Assembly: GCA_937967645.1 (NCBI GenBank)
Contig: CALBTT010000034.1
Coordinates: forward strand, 29,758 to 93,757
Reading direction: 5' to 3'
Length of the DNA stretch: 64,000 nt
Source of the DNA: an uncultured Zoogloea sp.
GTDB taxonomy: Bacteria > Pseudomonadota > Gammaproteobacteria > Burkholderiales > Rhodocyclaceae
This document shows, one piece after another, positions 1-8,196 of this stretch. Position numbers and translations under genes: made by a program. Positions within the stretch are counted from its first letter, which is position 1, and each line of letters begins with the position of its first letter. The notes below the pieces were generated by a model, which saw only the letters and a program-made list of their open reading frames with translations, was not told the origin of the DNA and ran no database searches.

Positions 1-904
1 CGTCGATGACATCCCCGAGAACCTCTCGGTCTTGCACGACGCGCTGGACGAGGCCGGCTACACGGTGCTGGTGGCCACCAACGGGGAGACCGCGCTGCAG
101 CGCGCCCGTCACAGCCTGCCGGACGTGATCCTGCTCGATGCGATGATGCCGGGGATGGATGGTTTCGAGGTGGCGCGGCGGATGAAGGCCGACTTCGCCA
201 CCCGGCACATCCCCATCGTCTTCATGACCGGCCTGACCGAGACCGAGCACGTGGTGGCGGCCTTCGATGCGGGCGGGGCCGATTACGTGACCAAGCCGAT
301 CCGGCCCCAGGAGGTGCTGGCCCGCATCGCCGCCCACATGCAGAGCGCCCGCCTGATGAAGCAGGCCCGTACCGCCCTCGATGCGGTGGGGCAGGCCACC
401 CTGGCGATCCGGCCCGACAGCGGCCGGGTGGTGTGGCAGACGCCGCTGGCCCGCAAACTGGTGCAGGACTTCTTCCCCGGCCATGAGGACACTGCCCCGG
501 CGACGGTGCTGGTGTGGGCGCATGAATCTGCGCGGGCCCGCCGCGAGGGACGGGAGTTTCCGCCCCTGCACGTGAATCAGGCCGCCCGGCGTCTCATCTT
601 CAACCTCCACGAGCGCACCGGTGACGACGAATGGTTGTTGCTCCTGCGCGAGGAGTCGGATGCGGCCATGGTCGACGGACTGATGGCGGCCTTCCGCCTG
701 ACGGCCCGCGAGGCCGAGGTGCTGTATTGGGTGATCAAGGGCAAGACCAGCCCCGACATCGGCGAGATCCTCGGCTCCAGTCCGCGCACCGTCAACAAGC
801 ACCTCGAGCACGTGTTCGCCAAGCTGGGCGTGGAGAACCGTACTTCCGCGGCGGCCGTGGCGCTGGCCCGGCTGCGGGTGGGCGGGGGCGAGGCGCCGGC
901 CTGA
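1..904 (+). CDS. REC-LuxR response regulator (5' partial)
   Basis: DNA-binding response regulator whose first residues lie upstream of the window: the reading frame is open to base 2 and already reads VDDIPENL, the acidic pocket of a receiver (REC) domain, so the TTG at 32 is not the true start. The phospho-acceptor Asp lies in VILLDAMMPGMDG and the conserved Lys in YVTKPI. A middle segment of about 90 residues resembles a degenerate PAS fold, without a clear signature. The last 65 residues are a LuxR/GerE helix-turn-helix (LTAREAEVLYWVIKGKTSPD). The partner kinase is presumably upstream, outside the window. The gene converges on the GGDEF-EAL gene 16 bases away. Target genes are unknown. Confidence 0.9.
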   Translation, partial: VDDIPENLSVLHDALDEAGYTVLVATNGETALQRARHSLPDVILLDAMMPGMDGFEVARRMKADFATRHIPIVFMTGLTETEHVVAAFDAGGADYVTKPIRPQEVLARIAAHMQSARLMKQARTALDAVGQATLAIRPDSGRVVWQTPLARKLVQDFFPGHEDTAPATVLVWAHESARARREGREFPPLHVNQAARRLIFNLHERTGDDEWLLLLREESDAAMVDGLMAAFRLTAREAEVLYWVIKGKTSPDIGEILGSSPRTVNKHLEHVFAKLGVENRTSAAAVALARLRVGGGEAPA

Positions 905-932
905 GCCGGCGGCAGACCCCTCAGGCCGGCGC
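893..932. terminator. Convergent inverted repeat covering two stop codons
   Basis: A perfect 13-bp inverted repeat (arms 893-905 and 920-932, 14-nt loop) contains the stop codons of both convergent genes. It has no U-tract on either strand, so it may be a weak bidirectional terminator or an mRNA 3'-end protector rather than a classical intrinsic terminator. Confidence 0.5.
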
Positions 933-3900
933 GCTGACCTGGCTGGCGAGCAGCGCGGTGATGTCCGCGGCGGGCAGCGGGCGGGAGAACAGGTAGCCCT
1001 GCATCACGGCGCACTGGCGGGCGAGCAGGAAGTCCCGCTGGGCTTCCGTCTCGACGCCTTCGGCCACCACCTCCAGGCCCAGGTCGCGGGCGATCGACAG
1101 GGTCGCGGTGGCGATGGCGGCATCTTCCGGGTCACCCGGCAGGTCACGGACGAAGGAGCGGTCGATCTTCAACCGGGTGAGGGGCAGGCGTTTCAGGTAG
1201 GACAGGCTGGAGTAGCCCGTTCCGAAGTCATCCAGGGCCAGCCCGAGCCCCAGGCTTCTCAGGCTCGCGAATTGGGCCTCGATCTCGACGCTGGGCTGCA
1301 TCAGCGCACTCTCGGTGATCTCCAGTTCGAAGTGCGCGGGCGAAACCCCGCTATCGGCAAAGACCTGCCGGACGTGCCCGGCAAAGTCGGCGCGCCGGAA
1401 CTGCAGCGCCGAGATGTTGACGGCGATGGCCAGGGGCGGGAGTCCTGCGGCCTGCCAGGCCGCCTGCTGGCGACAGGCGGTGTGCAGCACCCAGTCTCCG
1501 ATGCTCTGGATGAGGCCGGTTTCTTCGGCCAGGGGGATGAACTCGGCCGGGGAGATGCGGCCGCGTTCGGGATGGTTCCAGCGCACCAGGGCTTCCACGC
1601 CGATCAGCCGCTGTCCGGGCATGGCCCACTGGGGCTGGTAATCCAGCTCCAGCTCGTCGCGCTCCAGGGCATGGCGCAGGGCGTTCTCGAGCATCAGGCG
1701 GGCATAGGCCCGGTTGTTCATGTCGGGCGTGAAGAAGCGGAAGTCGTTGCGTCCGGCGCTCTTGGCGTCGTACATGGCGGTGTCCGCGTGCTTGAGCAGG
1801 ATGTCCACGTCGGCGCCGTTGGCCGGATACAGGGCGATGCCGATGCTGGTGGAGGTGCTCAGCTCCTGCCCGTCGATGTCGAAGGGGCGGGTCAGGCTGC
1901 TGATCAGCTTGCGCGCGACGATGGCGGCATCTTCGCCCGTGTGGATCTGCGGCAGCAGCACCACGAACTCATCACCGCCGAGCCGTGCCAGCACGTCCTC
2001 CTCGCGCAGGCACAGGGCCAGGCGCTGGGCCGCGGCGGCGAGCAGGCGGTCGCCGACCGGGTGGCCCAGGGTGTCGTTGATCTTCTTGAAGTTGTCCAGA
2101 TCGAGAAAAAGCACCCCCATGCGCAGGTGATTGCGCCGGGCAATGGCCAGCGCCTGCTCGGCCCGGCTGACCCACAGGCTGCGGTTGGGCAGCCCGGTGA
2201 GCATGTCGTAATGGGCCAGGTAGTGGATGTGGGCTTCTGCCGCACGGCTGGCGGTCACATCCTGGGCCGTGCCCCGCAATGTCCTGCTGCCGTCGCTGCG
2301 GTCGCCGGCTTCGATGGTGAAATGAACCGTCCTTTCCGGCAGCGCCGAGTCAACGAGGGCTACGCGGATGTCGAGACTGGCGGCTGCCTGGCCGTGATTC
2401 ATCTGCTCGAAGGCATGCTGGAGGGCGAGCCGGTCGTCGGGATGAGCGGCGTTCCTCAGGTCGTCGAGGGAGAGGGCCTCCCGGTAGGGCAGGCCGAGGA
2501 TGGTGAACAGCTCGGCGGAGCCGTTGCCGCGGCCACTGACCGGGTCCAGCTCCCAGCTGCCGAGCCGGGCGATCCGCTCGGCATGAGTCAGCATGGCTTG
2601 CTGGGTGCGCAGCTTGCGGGTGGCGTCGGCCAGCTCCTGGGTGCGTTGCTGGACCATGTCCTCGATGCGTCGGGCGCGTCCGGTGGTGGACAGCAGGAAG
2701 GCGCCCAGCATGCCGGTGCTGAGCAGCCCGATGGCCAGCAGGATCCAGGCCTCCCAGCCCCGGTACAAGGCACTGTAGCCGGGGGTGACCGAGAAGCTGA
2801 TGTTCCAGCGGCGCCCGGCGAAATCAAAGCTGTCCGTCCAGGGGGCGATGCCGCCCGGGGCCGTCTCGTCCTGGTCCGGGCAGTTCTCCGCACCGGCGAT
2901 CCGGTGGCCGAGCAGCGCTTCAGGGGTGCGTTCCGTCAGGCAGTAGACCATCCCGGGTATCGGATAGTGGCGCAGTACGCTTTGCACGGCATCCTCGATG
3001 CGCAGTGCCACGAAGGCGACGCCCTGGGCAGGGCCGGTGATGCGGTCCCCGGCGGCGGGGGAGGCCGTGCGCTGATAGACCACCACGCCCAGCTTGCCCT
3101 CCGTCTCCTGGGTCAGCTCGAAGGCCCGCGTGCTCGCCGCTTTGCCGCTCGCCAGGCTGCGGTTCACGGCCTCGACGGCGTTGGGAACCGACAGGATGTT
3201 GAGGCCCAAGGCCCGCCGGTTGCTCTCGAGGGGGGCGATCAGGCGGATCGGATAATACTCGGGGTGTGGCGCCGCTGGATGCAGCGCGTTCTGTCGGTCC
3301 CGGTCGCGAATCATGAAGTCGGGCGTGATTGCGCTGGCTCTGGCTTCGGTTTCGAAGGCGGCACGCCCTTCGGCGGTGACACGGGGAATCCAGCCAATGG
3401 CCTTGAGACCGTCGAAGCGGGCCAGCCAGGGAGCGGCAAACTCCTGGAAGCCTTGCTGGTCCATGTCCGGCGCGGCCACCATGACCCGCTCGGTGGCCTG
3501 GAGGACGCCCGTGTAGTCCTCGAAGCGCTTGTGCAGCATGCTGGAGAGGTAATGGGCGTCGCGCTCGAAACGGGCTTGCAGGCGCTCATGCTCCCAGTGG
3601 GCGACCTGAATCTCGAGTGCGGCAAGAATGAGCAGGGCTACGAGCATCGGCAGGGCGATGCTCAGGCGGCGGGGGGCCCAGTCCTGACGCGGCTGGCCGA
3701 TGAAGGCCAGGGCCAGCGGGGTGGCGATCAGAACGCCGACGGCGTCGCCCGCCCACCAGTTCCACCAGGCGAAGGCCGCCTCGGAGAGGGGAAGGCTGTC
3801 AGACAGGATCAGGGCGCTGGTGCCGAAGCTGGCGCTTATCAGGCAGCTGACCGGCCCTACCAGGAAGAGGAAGCGCAGGATGGGGCCGGCCGTGTCGAGG

Positions 3901-4229
3901 GGGAAGCGGCTCCAGCGCTTCGCCAGGGCCGCTCCGGCAAGGGCCTGGAGGACGGCCCCCACGCCGACGATCAGGGGCGTCAGTTGAGCCCAGCCTTCGA
4001 GTCCGGTCCGCGCGACGGCCCCGACATTGGTGAGAACCGCGCCGATCAGGATCGCCGGCCAGATCTTCCGGCCGAAGCTGAGCATGGCGGCCAGGGCAAT
4101 GCCGGCAGACGGATACAGCGGTGAGACGTAGCCGGGTGGAATCGCGATGTGCAGCGCAAGCAGACCGCAAACCGTGTAGGCCGTGGCCACACCGGCCAGG
4201 TGGCGGAGAGTCGGAGTGGGAAGGGGCAT
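921..4229 (-). CDS. MASE1-CHASE-PAS-GGDEF-EAL c-di-GMP cyclase/phosphodiesterase
   Basis: Membrane-bound enzyme of 1102 residues predicted to make and/or degrade cyclic di-GMP. Order seen: an N-terminal multi-helix MASE1-like sensor (about 10-185), a transmembrane helix near 196-213, a periplasmic CHASE-like domain (about 220-440), a second transmembrane helix near 490-515, a PAS domain (about 550-655), GGDEF (about 665-830) and EAL (about 845-1090). The cyclase motif RLGGDEF is intact near residue 750. The phosphodiesterase motifs are intact as well: EALVRW near 877, DDFGTGYSS, and the loop VVAEGVET. Both activities are therefore possible; which dominates cannot be read from sequence. A regulatory link to the convergent response regulator is unproven. 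Confidence 0.92.
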   Translation of the reverse strand: MPLPTPTLRHLAGVATAYTVCGLLALHIAIPPGYVSPLYPSAGIALAAMLSFGRKIWPAILIGAVLTNVGAVARTGLEGWAQLTPLIVGVGAVLQALAGAALAKRWSRFPLDTAGPILRFLFLVGPVSCLISASFGTSALILSDSLPLSEAAFAWWNWWAGDAVGVLIATPLALAFIGQPRQDWAPRRLSIALPMLVALLILAALEIQVAHWEHERLQARFERDAHYLSSMLHKRFEDYTGVLQATERVMVAAPDMDQQGFQEFAAPWLARFDGLKAIGWIPRVTAEGRAAFETEARASAITPDFMIRDRDRQNALHPAAPHPEYYPIRLIAPLESNRRALGLNILSVPNAVEAVNRSLASGKAASTRAFELTQETEGKLGVVVYQRTASPAAGDRITGPAQGVAFVALRIEDAVQSVLRHYPIPGMVYCLTERTPEALLGHRIAGAENCPDQDETAPGGIAPWTDSFDFAGRRWNISFSVTPGYSALYRGWEAWILLAIGLLSTGMLGAFLLSTTGRARRIEDMVQQRTQELADATRKLRTQQAMLTHAERIARLGSWELDPVSGRGNGSAELFTILGLPYREALSLDDLRNAAHPDDRLALQHAFEQMNHGQAAASLDIRVALVDSALPERTVHFTIEAGDRSDGSRTLRGTAQDVTASRAAEAHIHYLAHYDMLTGLPNRSLWVSRAEQALAIARRNHLRMGVLFLDLDNFKKINDTLGHPVGDRLLAAAAQRLALCLREEDVLARLGGDEFVVLLPQIHTGEDAAIVARKLISSLTRPFDIDGQELSTSTSIGIALYPANGADVDILLKHADTAMYDAKSAGRNDFRFFTPDMNNRAYARLMLENALRHALERDELELDYQPQWAMPGQRLIGVEALVRWNHPERGRISPAEFIPLAEETGLIQSIGDWVLHTACRQQAAWQAAGLPPLAIAVNISALQFRRADFAGHVRQVFADSGVSPAHFELEITESALMQPSVEIEAQFASLRSLGLGLALDDFGTGYSSLSYLKRLPLTRLKIDRSFVRDLPGDPEDAAIATATLSIARDLGLEVVAEGVETEAQRDFLLARQCAVMQGYLFSRPLPAADITALLASQVSAPA

Positions 4230-4545
4230 TCGCGTGCGCAGTCGACGTGTCTGGAGTAGGGAGCGGTCCGCTGGAGCAAAAATGACTCGATTACCGGTGT
4301 CGGGCTTGTCCTGATCCCCTCGGGTGTCGTGCCGGGCGCTATCGTAAGCAATTCATGAGGAATGCAGGTGGGGAAGAATCACGCTTCCCGTTCGACTTTT
4401 GCTGCAATGCGGTAGTATCTCGCACCCGTCCGGGGTGATGGCCCGGCTGGCATGTCAGCGGAGACACTGCCTTTACGTGGGGTGTCCCGGTTGCCGCGAA
4501 GGGCGGCGTATTGTCATAGTGCTCCGATCGTTTCAGGAGAGTTGA
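4230..4545. other. Intergenic region between divergent c-di-GMP gene and kup
   Basis: A 316-base gap between divergent genes, so both promoters must lie here. I see no coding potential, tRNA or strong terminator. A candidate kup promoter is listed separately. kup has a clear Shine-Dalgarno AGGAGA at 4535-4540, 5 nt before its ATG. Confidence 0.6.
4391..4418 (+). promoter_or_regulatory. Candidate sigma-70 promoter for kup
   Basis: TTCGAC (4391-4396), a 16-nt spacer and TAGTAT (4413-4418) give a moderate -35/-10 match. The leader to kup would be about 120 nt. Identified by eye only. Confidence 0.3.
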
Positions 4546-6441
4546 ATGTCCGCGATCAGCGTCGCAAGCCACGATAAGAGTTCGCGAGCCCAGGTGTTAC
4601 CCGTTGCCCTCGCCGCGATGGGCGTGGTGTTTGGTGACATCGGGACCAGCCCGCTGTACACCATGAAGGAAGTCTTCAACGCCCATCACGGTCTCGCGGT
4701 GACGCCGGACAATGTGCTGGGCGTGCTTTCGCTGGTGTTCTGGGCCCTCACCGTCGTGGTCTCGTTGAAGTACGTGGTCTTCATCATGCGGGCCGACAAC
4801 AGGGGAGAAGGCGGCATCATGGCCCTCACCTCGCTGGCCCTCCGGACCACCCGTTCGCCCCGGCTCGCTTCCGCGATGGCGGCGGTGGGCCTGTTTGGAG
4901 CCGCGCTGTTCTATGGCGACGGCGTCATCACGCCGGCCATCTCGGTCCTCTCCGCGGTTGAGGGGCTGGAGGTTGCCACCCCGGCCTTCAAGCCTTACGT
5001 ACTGCCGATATCGCTGATCGTGCTGACGGGTCTGTTTCTGATCCAGAGCAAGGGAACGGCGCGGGTCGGGGCGGTGTTCGGGCCGGTGATGCTCTTCTGG
5101 TTCGCCACTCTCGGTGTGCTGGGCGCCATCAACGTGGTCCGCCACCCCGATGTGCTGCGGGCCATCAACCCCGCCTATGCGCTGGCTTTCTTCGAAGCGA
5201 ACCGCGGTCTGGGCTTCCTGGCCCTGGGGGCGGTGGTGCTCGCCATCACCGGGGGCGAGGCCTTGTACGCCGACATGGGCCATTTTGGTCGCCGGCCGAT
5301 CAAGTTGGCGTGGTTCGGTTTTGTCTTCCCGGCCCTCTACTTGAACTACCTCGGGCAGGGTGCGTTGATCCTCGACGATCCCGAGGCGGTCAAGAACCCC
5401 TTCTACCTGCTGGTGCCGGAGCCACTGCTGTATCCGATGGTGGCGCTGTCCACGCTGGCCACGATCATCGCGTCGCAGGCGGTCATCTCGGGGGCGTTCT
5501 CCCTCACCAAGCAGGCGGTTCAGCTGGGTTATTCGCCACGGATTCACGTGGTTCATACTTCCGAAAAGGAAGTAGGGCAGATTTACGTTCCCAATGTGAA
5601 CTGGATGTTGCTGGGTGCGGTGGTGGCCCTGGTGCTGGGCTTCCACTCCTCGAGTGCGCTGGCTTCCGCCTACGGGATCGCCGTGACGCTGACGATGATG
5701 ATCGATACGGTGCTGGCCTTCTTCGTGGTGCGGACGCTGTGGAACTGGGGGCTCGGGACCTCGATTGCCTTCCTGCTGGTGTTCTTTGCTGTCGACTTCG
5801 CGTTCTTCTCTGCCAACACCGTCAAGATCTTCGATGGGGGGTGGTTCCCGCTGGCCCTGGGCCTGGCCATCCATACCCTGCTGATGACTTGGAAGCGGGG
5901 CAGGGCGGCGCTGACCGAGCGCATGCGCGTCGATACGATGCCCCTGAATCTCTTCATCCAGTCGATGTTCCACGACCCCCCGATCCGTGTCCCTGGTACC
6001 GGGGTGTTCATGACCACCGCGCCGGACGGGGTGCCGCGTGCCCTGCTGCACAATCTGCTGCACAACAAGGTGCTGCACGCGCGGGTGGTGCTGGTCAATG
6101 TGATCACCGACGACGTGCCCTATGTGCCCGTCTCGGAGCGGGTCCGGGTCGAGGAGCTGGATTTCGGCTTCTTCCGGGTGTTTGTCCGCTACGGCTTCAA
6201 GGACGATCCTGACATTCCGGCTGCGCTGGCCCTGTGCGAGAGCCAGGGCTTGCCCTTCGAGCTGATGGAGTCGTCCTTTTTCCTGGGGCGGGAGACGCTC
6301 ATTCCCAAGGCGGGATCGCCCCTGGGGCTGTGGCGTGAGCGTCTGTTCATCCTGATGTTCCGCAATGCGCACAGTGCGGCGGATTTCTTCTGTATCCCGG
6401 CCAACCGGGTGGTGGAGTTCGGGACGCAGATCGAGTTGTAA
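4546..6441 (+). CDS. kup: Low-affinity potassium uptake protein Kup
   Basis: Inner-membrane K+ transporter of the KUP/HAK/KT family, taking up potassium with protons. The 631 residues are usual for the family. The N-terminus carries the hallmark GVVFGDIGTSPLYTMKE, followed by about twelve hydrophobic helices to roughly residue 440 and a cytoplasmic C-terminal domain of about 190 residues. DNRGEGGIMAL and FYGDGVITPAISVLSAVEG are typical KUP motifs. The ATG start is fixed by AGGAGA 5 nt upstream. It appears to be a single-gene unit between a divergent c-di-GMP gene and the exopolysaccharide block; no functional link to either is evident. Confidence 0.97.
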   Translation: MSAISVASHDKSSRAQVLPVALAAMGVVFGDIGTSPLYTMKEVFNAHHGLAVTPDNVLGVLSLVFWALTVVVSLKYVVFIMRADNRGEGGIMALTSLALRTTRSPRLASAMAAVGLFGAALFYGDGVITPAISVLSAVEGLEVATPAFKPYVLPISLIVLTGLFLIQSKGTARVGAVFGPVMLFWFATLGVLGAINVVRHPDVLRAINPAYALAFFEANRGLGFLALGAVVLAITGGEALYADMGHFGRRPIKLAWFGFVFPALYLNYLGQGALILDDPEAVKNPFYLLVPEPLLYPMVALSTLATIIASQAVISGAFSLTKQAVQLGYSPRIHVVHTSEKEVGQIYVPNVNWMLLGAVVALVLGFHSSSALASAYGIAVTLTMMIDTVLAFFVVRTLWNWGLGTSIAFLLVFFAVDFAFFSANTVKIFDGGWFPLALGLAIHTLLMTWKRGRAALTERMRVDTMPLNLFIQSMFHDPPIRVPGTGVFMTTAPDGVPRALLHNLLHNKVLHARVVLVNVITDDVPYVPVSERVRVEELDFGFFRVFVRYGFKDDPDIPAALALCESQGLPFELMESSFFLGRETLIPKAGSPLGLWRERLFILMFRNAHSAADFFCIPANRVVEFGTQIEL

Positions 6442-6512
6442 GCCTCGATCCGGCGCTGTGGAGGGCTCCGGAACTTGGGCGTGGGCCGCTGGCTGGTGAA
6501 ATATTTTTTATG

Positions 6513-6528
6513 CGTGACGGGGATCACG
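6513..6528. promoter_or_regulatory. CRP/FNR-family-like dyad CGTGA-N6-TCACG
   Basis: A perfect 5-bp dyad with a 6-nt centre, matching the GTGA-N6-TCAC architecture bound by CRP-family regulators. It lies about 200 bases before the sugar transferase start and downstream of kup. A binding protein is not identified in the window. Confidence 0.35.
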
Positions 6529-6634
6529 GGCGTCGGGGCGGCTTCGCGCTATCTTGCATTCATACGATTTTTCACGCATTTGGCAAGTCGGGTGGGTCTT
6601 TGGTGGGGGGTCGTCATTCGATCTTCATGAAGAA

Positions 6635-6663
6635 TCCACAAAATTTTCACGGGGTTGCATAAT
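6635..6663 (+). promoter_or_regulatory. Candidate sigma-70 promoter for the sugar transferase gene
   Basis: TCCACA (6635-6640), a 17-nt spacer and CATAAT (6658-6663) form a plausible -35/-10 pair about 65 bases before the start codon. The remainder of 6442-6728 holds the CRP-like dyad and no credible gene. Confidence 0.4.
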
Positions 6664-6728
6664 CTGCGGCTCTTCCGGTCATTCAGGTCGCATGGGTCGT
6701 CGTCCCGGCAGGGCGACTGGAGCTCGAG

Positions 6729-8114
6729 ATGCTAAAACTGTTCAATCATTACGTTCCGTCGAACACTGTGCTGCAGGTGCTCTTTGACGCGTTCCTGCTG
6801 TTTGTTGCGGTGATGGTGGTTTTCGGTCTGCAGAGCAAGCTGGATGCGGATCTGGTGGCCGCGGTGGTGCCGTCGGCGATGGCTTTTGCGGTCACGATGA
6901 TGCTCCTCAATGGTGCGCTTGGCCTCTACCGGACGGGATTTGGTGGTAACTTCCGCGATACGCTGATGCGGGTGGGTATGTCCATCGCGCTCAGCATTCC
7001 CGTTGCCTACGGTATCTTCCAGGTCCTTCCGTGGGGTGAGTTTGCCCACGATGCGGTGGAAATCAACGTGGTGGTGCTTCTCGGGTTCGTCGTAGCTGTT
7101 CGTGGATTTGCCGTCAGGCGTGTGGGAGCGGGAGTGTTGGTTAAACGTATCATGGTGATTGGCACCGGCGCGGATGCCGTGGCGGTGGAGCATGCGCTGA
7201 CGCATCCGGCAAACAGCAGCCTCCAGGTGGTGGGTTTTTACCCGGCCGGTCCTGGCGAGGATGTCCGTGTCGATCCGAAGCGCATCGTTCATTTCGATGG
7301 CAATCTGCTTGCGGCGGCAAATCATCTGCGTGTCAATGAAATCATCGTCGCCCTCAAGGAGCGGCGCGGTGGCGTGATCCCCTTGCGCGAACTGCTCGAT
7401 TGCAAGATGGCCGGCATCAAGGTCCTCGACCTGTCGAGTTTCTTCGAGCGGGTGCGTGGTCAGGTGCGGATCGATTCGCTGCGCGCCAGCTGGCTCATCT
7501 ACGGCGAGGGTTTCCGCCAGGGCTGGGGGCGCACCCTGGTCAAGCGTGTCTTCGATATCGTGGTGTCGCTGCTGCTGCTGGTGCTCGCCACGCCGGTCAT
7601 GATCCTGGCCGCGATCATGATCGCCATCGAGGACGGCGCTCCGGTCTTCTACCGCCAGGAGCGCGTCGGTCTCGGGGGGCGCCTGTTCAAGGTGACCAAA
7701 TTCCGGAGCATGCGCCGTGACGCCGAGCGGGACGGCAAGCCCCGCTGGGCCGCGGCCAACGATGACCGGGTGACCCGGGTGGGCCGCTTCATCCGCAAGG
7801 TCCGCATCGACGAGCTGCCTCAGCTGTTCAATGTGCTGAAGGGCGACATGAGCCTCGTCGGGCCGCGCCCGGAGCGCCCTTTCTTTGTGGATCAGCTGAC
7901 CCGCGACATTCCGTTCTATGCCGTCCGGCATTGCGTGAAGCCTGGTGTGACCGGCTGGGCGCAGGTTCGCTACCAATACGGCTCTTCGGTGGATGATGCG
8001 ATCAACAAGCTGCAATACGATCTGTATTACGTCAAGAACCACACGCTCTTTCTTGACACCGTGGTGCTCTTCGAGACCGTTCGGGTTGTGCTGACCGGCG
8101 ATGGAGCGCACTGA
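6729..8114 (+). CDS. EpsB-like undecaprenyl-phosphate sugar transferase (exosortase-associated type)
   Basis: Polyisoprenyl-phosphate sugar-1-phosphate transferase of 461 residues that starts exopolysaccharide repeat-unit assembly on undecaprenyl phosphate. The N-terminal third has four hydrophobic helices, then a Rossmann-like CoA-binding fold (IMVIGTGADAVAVEHAL). The C-terminal bacterial sugar-transferase domain starts near residue 265 with VKRVFDIVVSLLLLVLA and contains FRSMR, KVRIDELPQLFNVLKGDMSLVGPRPE and the PGVTGWAQVRYQYG signature. The wording of these motifs matches the subfamily found beside PEP-CTERM/exosortase loci, and prsK-prsR-prsT follow directly. SD GGAG at 6719-6722. The sugar transferred is not deducible. 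Confidence 0.92.
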   Translation: MLKLFNHYVPSNTVLQVLFDAFLLFVAVMVVFGLQSKLDADLVAAVVPSAMAFAVTMMLLNGALGLYRTGFGGNFRDTLMRVGMSIALSIPVAYGIFQVLPWGEFAHDAVEINVVVLLGFVVAVRGFAVRRVGAGVLVKRIMVIGTGADAVAVEHALTHPANSSLQVVGFYPAGPGEDVRVDPKRIVHFDGNLLAAANHLRVNEIIVALKERRGGVIPLRELLDCKMAGIKVLDLSSFFERVRGQVRIDSLRASWLIYGEGFRQGWGRTLVKRVFDIVVSLLLLVLATPVMILAAIMIAIEDGAPVFYRQERVGLGGRLFKVTKFRSMRRDAERDGKPRWAAANDDRVTRVGRFIRKVRIDELPQLFNVLKGDMSLVGPRPERPFFVDQLTRDIPFYAVRHCVKPGVTGWAQVRYQYGSSVDDAINKLQYDLYYVKNHTLFLDTVVLFETVRVVLTGDGAH

Positions 8115-8147
8115 CCCGGCGGCTCCTCAGATCTTGAAGTGATGCTG

Positions 8148-8181
8148 GACGCTCCCGACCCGGTCGGGAGCGTCTTCGTTT
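8148..8181 (+). terminator. Intrinsic terminator after the sugar transferase gene
   Basis: Perfect 13-bp inverted repeat (8148-8160 and 8162-8174; in practice about 11 bp with a short loop) followed by TTCGTTT. It sits between the sugar transferase stop and prsK, whose start is only 16 nt after the T-rich segment. Confidence 0.8.
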
Positions 8182-8196
8182 GCTGACCGAGGCCCG

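Noticed and set aside
1272..4124. Very long open frame antisense to the GGDEF-EAL gene (also 17503-20919 antisense to gcvP and 58982-62227 antisense to ligA/zipA)
   Set aside because: In high-GC DNA, third-position bias leaves long stop-free antisense frames. Their translations are low-complexity and match no family, while the opposite strand encodes clear conserved proteins.
6644..6660. Possible sigma-54 promoter (CACGGGGTTGC) before the sugar transferase
   Set aside because: The essential GG of the -24 element is replaced by TT and the spacing to TTGC is one base short. The nearby CATAAT with TCCACA fits a sigma-70 promoter better.
6554..6787. Small open frame between kup and the sugar transferase gene
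   Set aside because: It overlaps the transferase start, lacks a Shine-Dalgarno, has no recognisable motif, and covers the candidate promoter.
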